Assembly: GCF_000721705.1 (NCBI RefSeq)
Contig: NZ_JOJL01000039.1
Span: 124,001-188,000, forward strand
Length of the DNA: 64,000 nucleotides
From: Actinoplanes subtropicus
Lineage (GTDB): Bacteria; Actinomycetota; Actinomycetes; Mycobacteriales; Micromonosporaceae
Reading direction: 5' to 3'
Of this stretch, positions 58,401 through 64,000 are shown in pieces. Numbering within the stretch: position 1 is the stretch's first letter; each line of letters starts with the position of its first letter. Position numbers and translations under genes: made by a program. The notes below the pieces were generated by a model. That model was not told the DNA's origin and ran no database searches. It was given only the letters and a program-made list of their open reading frames with translations.

Positions 58401-59054
58401 ATGGACGCCGCCGGGAACCTCGAGCCGGCCAACAAGGCCGTGTTGCCGGCCGTCGGCGTGGTCCTCGCGAAGACGACGACGAGCGCGTCGCTGGTTGCCG
58501 CGAAGGTGCCCTACGGCAGGTCCGCGGTGGTCAAGGTGAAAGTCGGCGGTGCCCTCGCGCACAAGCCCTCGGGCAGCGTGCGGGTGCTGGCCGGCTCGAC
58601 CTCGGTCGGATTCGGGCAACTGGTCAACGGAAAAATCACGATCCGGTTGAAGAACACCATCGGCGTGGGCGCCACCACCCTGCGGGTCGTCTACTCCGGC
58701 GACGACCGGTACGCCGTCTCCTCGGCCGACGTCGTTCTCAAGGTCGTACCGGCCGCCTCGACGAGCAGGGTTTCGGCCGGCGCCGGCACGGTCCACGTGG
58801 GAAAGAAGGTGCATCTGTCCATGAAGGTGACCAGCGCGACGGGCGCCGCACCGTGCGGCACAGTGCGGATCACCGCCGTCAACGGCACGACCAAGATCGT
58901 GCGGACCGTCCGCCTCGGCGCCCGTGGCACGGCCGTACTCGATCTGGGACCGCTGGCCAAGAAGGGCACCTACAAGATCACGGTGGCGTACCTCGGCTCG
59001 GCCACCGTCACCGGGTCAACCAGCCCGGCCATCAAAGTCAAGGTGGTTCGCTGA
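55431..59054 (+). CDS. Second secreted LamG-GH43-like enzyme with Ig-like domains
   Basis: 1207 residues. Signal peptide (about 1-43), LamG module (about 48-250) closely similar to that of the previous gene, two bacterial Ig-like (BIg) repeats (about 262-345 and 350-440), and a GH43-like beta-propeller (about 445-755: GLRDPFIIRSPEGDKFYQIATD, WAPEAYYDPSIGSYVVFW, ISAGEGPLVFKSN). Three or four Ig-like modules follow. The Asp in RDPF and the Glu in EGPLVF are the likely catalytic pair. ATG 55431 follows AAGGAG. It probably forms one transcript with the first gene (81-bp gap). Confidence 0.92.
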   Translation: MSWLLRREPEARPSWRRTARSLVLGSFIAMLSAGLLTAPARADQSTADAITSGLVAWYKLDEAAGAVATDSSGNGRNGTINGTATWSGADGLAFDGSSTYIKVPDNIMSGLNSISVSFDVNIDATQSTPYFLYGFGNTTSWYGDGYLFATGTNFRAGIASGNWSTEQNTSASSSDVLDRAIWKHVTYTQTGNTATLYEDGVAIGTNSSVTITPGSIGGGTTTANYIGKSDYPGDNLFKGTIKDFRVYDRALSTAEVSTLAEPVVTAGLAADAQALDLGDVSALIANLALPSTGAHASAITWATSDPSVITADGVITRPAAGEPDSTATLTATLTRGGQSTTQSFPVTVKSAFSDEEAAAAAAASIAVHNIDDVRGNLTLPASGDYETTITWSSSDPNVIDSAGVVHRPAAGTAKVTLTAKVTAGAASATRDITATVPELPRAKAKTGYLFSYFTGEGTANGEQIYNAVSKANDPLSYREVDNSQPVLTSTLGTTGLRDPFIIRSPEGDKFYQIATDLKIYGNGDWDAAQRSGSRSIMVWDSTDLVHWTNQRLVKISPDTAGNTWAPEAYYDPSIGSYVVFWASKLYDANDTNHTGSTYNRMMYATTRDFYTFSAPQVWKDPGYSVIDSTMIEHNGTYYRFTKDERNNSSSSPCSKFIIEEKSASIRSTDYGFVSECIGSGAISAGEGPLVFKSNTEDRWYLFIDEYGGQGYVPFTSTDLDSGVWTKVASSSLPASPRHGTVLPITQDEYDRLLTAYQPNLLPASVDPVSVTTHAGTAPTLPWRVTVHYADGSSAKTTVTWDAVPASAYAQPGTFTVSGTLDESQNVKATAVVAVPDEGAPQLSATVTPGTPASGWFTAPAQVAVTATDAVDGPVVPQVRVTRLGEPAGAWVDQTQPLTLSLDGTYLVEYTATDKQGNNSGTSALTVRIDTTPPVSQAVLDATARTVTLRAADGGSGVARMEYSLTNGSTWQAYTTPLSLGRAESVVLYRAMDAAGNLEPANKAVLPAVGVVLAKTTTSASLVAAKVPYGRSAVVKVKVGGALAHKPSGSVRVLAGSTSVGFGQLVNGKITIRLKNTIGVGATTLRVVYSGDDRYAVSSADVVLKVVPAASTSRVSAGAGTVHVGKKVHLSMKVTSATGAAPCGTVRITAVNGTTKIVRTVRLGARGTAVLDLGPLAKKGTYKITVAYLGSATVTGSTSPAIKVKVVR

Positions 59055-59088
59055 CCACCGACCGTACGGCTGCGGCTCCCCGGACTCA

Positions 59089-59104
59089 GGGGGCCGCGGC
59101 CCCC
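59089..59104 (+). terminator. GGGGGCCGCGGCCCCC hairpin
   Basis: A perfect palindrome (6-bp stem with CGCG loop) 34 bases after the second GH43 stop codon. Likely end of the GH43 transcript. Confidence 0.6.
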
Positions 59105-59248
59105 GGTCAGTGGGTCCGCGACCGCGTAGCTGGCGGTGACGGCCTTGTAGTCGCTGCTAGCGCATGCAACCCCTCGCTTCCGTTCAGGGCAAGACGCTTG
59201 TTCACACCCCTCTCCCGTAATCCCTCAGCCCCGATATGAGGTTCCACC

Positions 59249-61000
59249 ATGCGCAAAATCCTGGCCGGCACCGTCGCCGCGGCTCTCGCTGCGCTCGGTC
59301 TGTCGGTCGTGTCGGCCGCACCCGCTCACGCGGCCGCGGCCGCGGGTACGTTCAGCGTGCTCAGCTACAACGTCGCCGGCTTGCCGCAGGCAGTCAACAG
59401 TGCGTCGACGGAACGGACGTCGGCCACCACCGCGATCGGCCGGCGGCTGAGTCCCTACGACATCGTCCACGTGGAGGAGGACTTCAACTACCACGCGGCC
59501 CTATACGCCGCCGATTCCCATCCGTACCGCACCCCGACCAGTGGCGGCGCCGGCATCGGCAGCGGGCTCAACTCGCTGTCCAACTACCAGTACGACGAGG
59601 ACGACTTCGAGCGCGTGCACTGGAACTCGTGCCAGTACGACTCCGGCGACTGCTTGACCCCGAAGGGCTTCACCTTCATGCGTGTCCGGCTGTCCGAGGG
59701 GGTGTACGTCGACTTCTACAACTTGCACACCAACGCCGGAACGAACGACGGCGACGAGCAGTCCCGGGCCGACAACCTCAGCCAGCTGACCTCCTTCATC
59801 CAGAGCCACTCAGCGGGCAACGCCGTGGTGGTGATGGGTGACACCAACACCCGGTACACCCGGTCCGCGGACACCATCGCCGACTTCGTAGCCAACAACC
59901 AGCTCGTCGACTCCTGGGTGCAACTGGAGCGCGGCGGCGTGGCGCCGGCGAAGGGCAGCGCGACGCTGGGGTGCGACGAGTCGAACATCACCAACACCTG
60001 CGAGGTGGTCGACAAGGTGATGTTCCGCGGCAGCAAGTACATCAACCTCTACGCGACCTACTACAACAACGAGCACTCGAAGTTCCTGGAGGACGGCACC
60101 GGCCTGATGTTGTCCGACCACGACCCGATCACCGTCAGGTTCGCCTGGTCGACCAACCCGGCGTTCACGTTCAGCGATCAGTACGGCGGTCCGCACGGCG
60201 ATTACTACAACGACATCGACAGTGTGCCGGAGGGCGCACAGGCGACGGCCATCTCGCTGCGCGCCGCGGAGCGTGTCGACCAGGTCGGGGTGACGCTTTC
60301 CAACGGCACCACGCTCACGCACGGCGGCACCGGCGGCTCGTACTCGTCGCTCTCTCTCGGTGGTAACGAGTACGTCAAAACCACTTACCTGTGCCAAGCC
60401 GAATACAGCGGCCATACCAGAATCTTCTACGCCAAATTCACCACCAACCTCGGCCGCACCCTGGCCGGCGGCTCCACCACATCGGACTGCGTCACCCGCA
60501 CCGCGCCGCCCGGCTGGCAGATCGCCGGCTTCACGGGCCGCTCCGGCGACGAGCTCGACAAGGTCGGCTTCATCTACACCCCGGCGGCCGTCATGCTGGT
60601 CAACCGGGCCACCGGCAAGTGCCTGGACGTGTCGGACTGGTCCACCGCAGACGCCGCCAACGTCCAGCTCTGGGCCTGTCACGGCGGTGCGAACCAGCGG
60701 TGGCGGATCGAGCCGCTGGCCGACGGCACCAGCCGGATCATCAACCTCAACAGCGGCAAGGCGCTCGACGTGGCCGACTGCGGCACCGCCGACGGCACCA
60801 ACATCCAGCAGTACGAGTGGTGGAACAACGCCTGCCAGCGGTGGTCCACCACCGAGACGGACAACGGCTGGGTCCGGCTGCTGAACCCGAACAGCGGCAA
60901 GGTCGCCGACGTAGCCGACTGCAACGCAGCGGACGGGACGAACGTCCGATTGTGGACTTGGCTGAACAACAACTGCCAACAGTTCAAACCGACGCTCTGA
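59249..61000 (+). CDS. Secreted EEP-fold hydrolase with C-terminal ricin-B lectin domain
   Basis: 583 residues. Signal peptide (1-about 29, APAHAA). EEP domain (about 35-305): VLSYNVAGLPQ, VEEDFNYH (metal Glu), VDFYNLHTNAG, VVVMGDTNTRYT (Asp/Asn) and LSDHDPITVRF (catalytic Asp-His). A middle beta domain (about 310-440) looks jacalin-like (ISLRAAERVDQVGVTLSNG). A ricin-B lectin trefoil (about 447-583) repeats LDVADC and QRW motifs. It may be a sphingomyelinase- or DNase-like phosphodiesterase targeted to glycans. ATG 59249 follows GAGG. Confidence 0.9.
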   Translation: MRKILAGTVAAALAALGLSVVSAAPAHAAAAAGTFSVLSYNVAGLPQAVNSASTERTSATTAIGRRLSPYDIVHVEEDFNYHAALYAADSHPYRTPTSGGAGIGSGLNSLSNYQYDEDDFERVHWNSCQYDSGDCLTPKGFTFMRVRLSEGVYVDFYNLHTNAGTNDGDEQSRADNLSQLTSFIQSHSAGNAVVVMGDTNTRYTRSADTIADFVANNQLVDSWVQLERGGVAPAKGSATLGCDESNITNTCEVVDKVMFRGSKYINLYATYYNNEHSKFLEDGTGLMLSDHDPITVRFAWSTNPAFTFSDQYGGPHGDYYNDIDSVPEGAQATAISLRAAERVDQVGVTLSNGTTLTHGGTGGSYSSLSLGGNEYVKTTYLCQAEYSGHTRIFYAKFTTNLGRTLAGGSTTSDCVTRTAPPGWQIAGFTGRSGDELDKVGFIYTPAAVMLVNRATGKCLDVSDWSTADAANVQLWACHGGANQRWRIEPLADGTSRIINLNSGKALDVADCGTADGTNIQQYEWWNNACQRWSTTETDNGWVRLLNPNSGKVADVADCNAADGTNVRLWTWLNNNCQQFKPTL

Positions 61001-61007
61001 CCGGAGC

Positions 61008-61037
61008 GGCGCCGGCTCCCCCGCGGGAGCCGACGCC
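61008..61037 (+). terminator. Strong GC hairpin after the EEP/lectin gene
   Basis: GGCGCCGGCTCCC and GGGAGCCGACGCC form a 13-bp stem with one mismatch and a CCGC loop, starting 8 bases after the stop codon. It can also serve the convergent leftward esterase gene on the other strand. Confidence 0.75.
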
Positions 61038-61142
61038 GTCCGCCCGTGCAAACCCATCGGGGCAGGGATCTGCGCCGCCACCGGCGTCTGGCCCGACGGG
61101 TGCGGCGCGAAGAACCAGGTCCCAAAGGGTGGCGGTACGGGG

Positions 61143-61961
61143 TCAGGCCGGCCAGACGATCAGCGAGTCGGCCAGGTTAGTGGTGGTCAGGCGCCGGAAG
61201 TCGGCCGCGGGCAGGACGCCCTGGTTGTGCAGCGGCGTGGCGACCAGCCGGGCCACCTCGATCGCCCCGTGGGCCTTGAAGTGAGTGTCGTCCTGCACAC
61301 CGCTGGGGTAGTTGGGGCTCTCGCCGGCGTTGAGGTAGAGGAAACAGGTCTTCGTCCCGGTGGAACCGAGGCTGTTCCACAGCGCCAGGCTGGAGGCCGA
61401 CAGGTCGACCAGCGGGGTGCCCTTGGCGGCGGCCAGTTCCCGCATCGCGCCCGGGTAGGCGCCGTGTGACGTCACGGCCCTGCCTAAGCTGTCGAACCGG
61501 CGCCGCTCGACCGGCGTGACCAGCACAGGCTTGGCGCCTTTGGCGCGGGCCCCGTCGACGTACATGCTCAGGTACTGCTTGTAGGTGGTCTCCGGGTCGG
61601 TGTGCAGGTCGGTGTCGGTCTTCTCGTCGTTGTGCCCGAACGAGATGAGCAGGATGTCGCCGCTGGTGATTTTGGCGAGGATCTGGGTGAGCCAGCCCTC
61701 GTCGACGTAGCTTTTCGAGCTGCGCCCGGACTTGGCCATGTCGACCACCGACACCGCGGAGGTCGTGAAGATCGGCAAGGCCTGGCCCCACCCGGCGCGC
61801 GGGGCATGTGAGGTGGTGTAGATCGAGGCCGTCGAGTCGCCGGCCACGTAGATATGCACTGTCGTCGCCGCGTTGGCAAGGTTGGCCCGGCCCACGACGG
61901 CTGCGGCACCCACGACTCCGGCGGCGGTCAGCAGGCTCCGGCGGGTTGAGCGGACGGACAT
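61143..61961 (-). CDS. Secreted SGNH hydrolase, rhamnogalacturonan-acetylesterase-like
   Basis: 272 residues with a twin-arginine-like signal (RSTRRSLLTAAGVVGAAAVVG, about 3-31). SGNH blocks: VAGDSTAS (Ser 43), SGRSSKSYVDEGW (Gly block), SFGHNDEKTD (Asn block) and DDTHFKAHGA (Asp-His). This is the rhamnogalacturonan acetylesterase subgroup, which removes acetyl groups from pectin. It fits the neighbouring GH43 and CE1-type enzymes. ATG 61961 follows GGAGGAA. Confidence 0.92.
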   Translation of the reverse strand: MSVRSTRRSLLTAAGVVGAAAVVGRANLANAATTVHIYVAGDSTASIYTTSHAPRAGWGQALPIFTTSAVSVVDMAKSGRSSKSYVDEGWLTQILAKITSGDILLISFGHNDEKTDTDLHTDPETTYKQYLSMYVDGARAKGAKPVLVTPVERRRFDSLGRAVTSHGAYPGAMRELAAAKGTPLVDLSASSLALWNSLGSTGTKTCFLYLNAGESPNYPSGVQDDTHFKAHGAIEVARLVATPLHNQGVLPAADFRRLTTTNLADSLIVWPA

Positions 61962-62091
61962 GGTTCCTCCAAGGTGTGACATCGGGCCGGCGCAGCCACT
62001 GGCGCTACTGACGAGGGCGTACACAGAAAGGGACCCGAGCCGGCCGCAAAACGCGGGGGCGCCGGGGAATCGCGGCGCACGCGATCAGCCT

Positions 62092-62113
62092 ACATCGATG
62101 TCACTCGATGTCT
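62092..62113. promoter_or_regulatory. ACATCGATGT palindrome plus direct CGATGT repeat upstream of the esterase
   Basis: ACATCGATGT is a perfect 10-bp palindrome, followed 10 bases on by CGATGT again. It lies 131 bp upstream of the SGNH gene, in AT-richer DNA. The related ACATCGATTGACA occurs at 63315, upstream of the next secreted esterase, so both may share a regulator. Confidence 0.45.
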
Positions 62114-62190
62114 GATTCAACTCCGGCACCTGAGTGGACTGGGCATCGGCCACCCGCGCACTCTCAACCCGATCTGCGCGCTTGGCGAGG

Positions 62191-63189
62191 TCACCCTGAC
62201 ATAGAAGGCCGGTCGATCCGCTCGGAGGACGACGTCTGGCGTACGCCGGCGAGGAGATCGGCGACGCGGTGGGCCTCGATGCCGGGTGGCGGGCCGTCGG
62301 CGAAGCGCGCCGCGACGACCCTTACGTGGTCCTGGGTGGCTTCGGCCAAGCCGTCGTAGACGCCAGCGAATACCGTCGCGGCGGGTTCTCGCAGCCAGCC
62401 AGCCGGCAGCAGTTCGACCGGGAGTTGGGGATCGATGAGGGGAAAGCGGCGGTAGGTGTCCATGACCTCGGTGCGGGCGCGGACCGCCTCGACTCCGCGG
62501 AGATCCTCGGCGGCTATCCGGGGCAGCAGGGGGCTCCATCGCCGGACGAAGGCCTCGTACTGTCCGGCAATGGCCTCGGTGCCCCAGGCGTCCAGGGGAT
62601 CGCGGCCGGCCATCGCGTCCAACTCGATCTGCCGGGCGCTGAACGCCGTCACCGTGCCGAGGGTGAGTTGAGCGAGTTGGTCCTTCGCCTTGCGAGTGAG
62701 GCCGTGCGGTGAGATCCAGAGACCGTCGTACAACGGCGCGTATCCCAGCCACCGGAGCTGATCACGCAGCGCTCGGCGTTGCATGTTGCGCTCCTGCGGC
62801 AGGGAGAACGCCACGAGCGTCCACCAGCCGTCCCAGGCCGGCACCTCGATCATCGACGTGACAACCCATCGCCCGCCGACCGACAGGCTGGCGGCGGCCG
62901 CCTCGGTCAGCCGGTACAAACTGCGCCGCCCGTTCCGGCTGCCCTCCAGCACCCCGCGGCGCGCCAGCCGGCTGATGGCAGCCCGGGCGCCGGCGTCACT
63001 CACACCGGACTCGGCGAGCAGCGCGACGATCGCCGCCGACGGTAGCCAGGCGCGGGTGCGCAGCGTGTAGTCGGCCAGCAAGGTCACCGCCAGGCCCTGC
63101 GGCGAACTGCCGGTTTGCCGCCGGGGAAGGCGCACCGACCCGGCCGCGTCATCGGGGAAGATCTCCTCGATGTCGAAGGGACTTGTCAC
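62191..63189 (-). CDS. PaaX-family transcriptional regulator
   Basis: 332 residues. N-terminal winged helix (about 35-95: LAVTLLADYTLRTRAWLPSAAIVALLAESGVSDAGARAAISRLARRGVLEGSRNGRRSLYRLTE). The central domain (WDGWWTLVAFSLPQERNMQRRALRDQLRWLGYAPLYDGLWISP) is the PaaX hallmark. The C-terminal domain (AEATQDHVRVV..) ends the protein. PaaX proteins repress catabolic genes until a CoA-thioester effector binds; here a role in the flanking esterase genes is suggested only by position. GTG 63189 starts it. Confidence 0.92.
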   Translation of the reverse strand: MTSPFDIEEIFPDDAAGSVRLPRRQTGSSPQGLAVTLLADYTLRTRAWLPSAAIVALLAESGVSDAGARAAISRLARRGVLEGSRNGRRSLYRLTEAAAASLSVGGRWVVTSMIEVPAWDGWWTLVAFSLPQERNMQRRALRDQLRWLGYAPLYDGLWISPHGLTRKAKDQLAQLTLGTVTAFSARQIELDAMAGRDPLDAWGTEAIAGQYEAFVRRWSPLLPRIAAEDLRGVEAVRARTEVMDTYRRFPLIDPQLPVELLPAGWLREPAATVFAGVYDGLAEATQDHVRVVAARFADGPPPGIEAHRVADLLAGVRQTSSSERIDRPSMSG

Positions 63190-63642
63190 GCAACGCTCCG
63201 GCGGGACTGAAGACGGACACCCGAAGGGTTCGACCGGCATCGATCATCGCACGGACCGGGAGGCGAGTGCGAAAGGGGACGCCGATAGCGAGCGCCACGG
63301 CTCCCTATTGATTAACATCGATTGACAGTTATCAGTCCGCAGAGCACACTATGTGCCGGACGATGGTTGTGGAGCCGGGCCGCAAAGGTCAGACGCAACG
63401 CGCCGGGCCTGCCCGGCGCAGGGTCACGTGACATCGAGGGCAATGTCACGCATCCCTGGGGATTCCGCCGGCCCATACCGACGGATCGACCGACGCTCAT
63501 GCCGGCCGGCGCACCCACGCATAGATCAGCTGACGCAGCGCGGCCCGCGAGAGCCCCGCGGCGGCCAGCCACGCGCGTCGGCCTTTCACCCCGACACGGC
63601 GAGCGCTCCCCATCGCGCCAAGCAACAAGAGGAGTCAGACGC
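63190..63642. promoter_or_regulatory. Divergent promoter region between the PaaX-type regulator and the esterase gene
   Basis: 453 bp with no gene supported. An AT-rich block (63305-63355) contains TTGATTAACATCGATTGACA with TTGACA at 63322 as a probable -35; CACACT 17 bases on is a weak -10. The remaining leader (63360-63640) is ordinary spacer ending in the ribosome site AGAGGAG. Confidence 0.5.
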
Positions 63643-64000
63643 ATGAGAATCAAACGAAAGCTTGTGTACGCCGCGGCCACGTCGCTGGCCGCGATCGGCC
63701 TGGCCGTTCCGTTGGCCCAACCCGCGTTCGCGGCATCGCTCGTCCAGGTGACCGGCTTCGGCAACAACCCGGGCGGCATGGAGATGCACATCTACGTGCC
63801 GGACTCCCATCCGGCCAAGCCGGCGATCGTGGTGGCCATGCACGGCTGCGGCGGCTCGGGCCCGGGTTTCTATTCGGGCAGCGAGTTCGCCTCGCTGGCC
63901 GACCGGTACGGGTTCATCGTCATCTACCCGAGCGCGGAGCAGCAAGCCGGCTTCGGCAAATGCTTCGACACCTGGTCCGCCGCCAGCAAGGTGCGCGGCG
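63643..64000 (+). CDS. Secreted CE1/PHB-depolymerase-family esterase, N-terminal part (cut by window edge)
   Basis: 119 codons before the edge. Signal peptide (1-about 30, ending AFAAS). The mature part shows MEMHIYVPDSHPAKPAIVVAMHGCGGSG (oxyanion-hole HGCGG) and FASLADRYGFIVIYPSA, then CFDTWSAASKVRG. This is the start of the PHB-depolymerase/feruloyl- and acetylxylan-esterase family; the GxSxG serine must lie just outside. It fits hemicellulose or pectin deacylation beside the GH43 and SGNH genes. ATG 63643 follows AGAGGAG. Confidence 0.9.
   Translation, partial: MRIKRKLVYAAATSLAAIGLAVPLAQPAFAASLVQVTGFGNNPGGMEMHIYVPDSHPAKPAIVVAMHGCGGSGPGFYSGSEFASLADRYGFIVIYPSAEQQAGFGKCFDTWSAASKVRG

Noticed and set aside
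55317..58814. 1165-codon leftward ORF opposite the second GH43 gene
   Set aside because: Low-complexity Arg/Gly/Val translation typical of antisense frames in high-GC DNA; the plus strand has clear domains.

Overview
This 64-kb window is high-GC DNA with strongly GC-biased third codon positions, frequent GTG starts and many secreted polysaccharide-active proteins. A filamentous actinomycete of the Micromonosporaceae, perhaps Actinoplanes or a close relative, is the best guess. That is inferred from codon use, gene content and the SCO2521-SCO2525-type cluster, not from any marker gene. No rRNA, tRNA or CRISPR array was seen.

Layout. 1-510: start of a secreted CBM2 carbohydrate-binding protein. 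711-5846: YciI-like protein, a membrane Ser/Thr kinase, and a leftward GPP34 - APC permease - GNAT operon. 6298-11526: LigB-type dioxygenase with its own promoter and operator, membrane proteins, a GNAT and an EEP-fold hydrolase. 11527-16389: LuxR/MalT-type regulator, a small protein and TerC, flanked by two inverted copies of an 87-bp repeat. 16390-19920: secreted duplicated protein and a large parallel beta-helix protein. 20046-28346: a MacAB-like ABC efflux system with two adaptor proteins, an OmpR/histidine-kinase pair, a Gly-rich membrane protein and a divergent Cys-containing lipoprotein. Matching direct repeats upstream of the regulator and in the divergent promoter suggest one regulon. 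28347-34533: minisatellite-rich spacers, a response-regulator-like protein, a GNAT, a Glu/Thr-repeat ORF, and a LacI/GH3 glucosidase pair with a perfect palindrome between them. 34556-40035: methyltransferase, hypothetical protein, phosphatase, MFS transporter, repeat-bearing membrane protein, and a CE1758/CE1759-type flavin monooxygenase/reductase pair.

40453-46933 holds six genes. Five resemble the conserved but functionally unassigned SCO2525, SCO2524, SCO2523 (variant P-loop), SCO2522 and SCO2521 families; the sixth is a membrane protein on the opposite strand. This is the best candidate for an undescribed system.

47227-49593 carries a D-amino-acid oxidase and a regulator/hydrolase pair. 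49576-52373 is a degraded zone with a truncated GH18 chitinase, a tyrosine-recombinase N-terminal piece and an IS256-type transposase remnant. From 52374 to the right edge is a plant-polysaccharide locus: two paralogous LamG-GH43 enzymes, a secreted EEP/lectin protein, a rhamnogalacturonan-acetylesterase-like SGNH hydrolase, a PaaX-type regulator and a truncated CE1/PHB-depolymerase-like esterase. All names come from reading motifs by eye; no database search was run.
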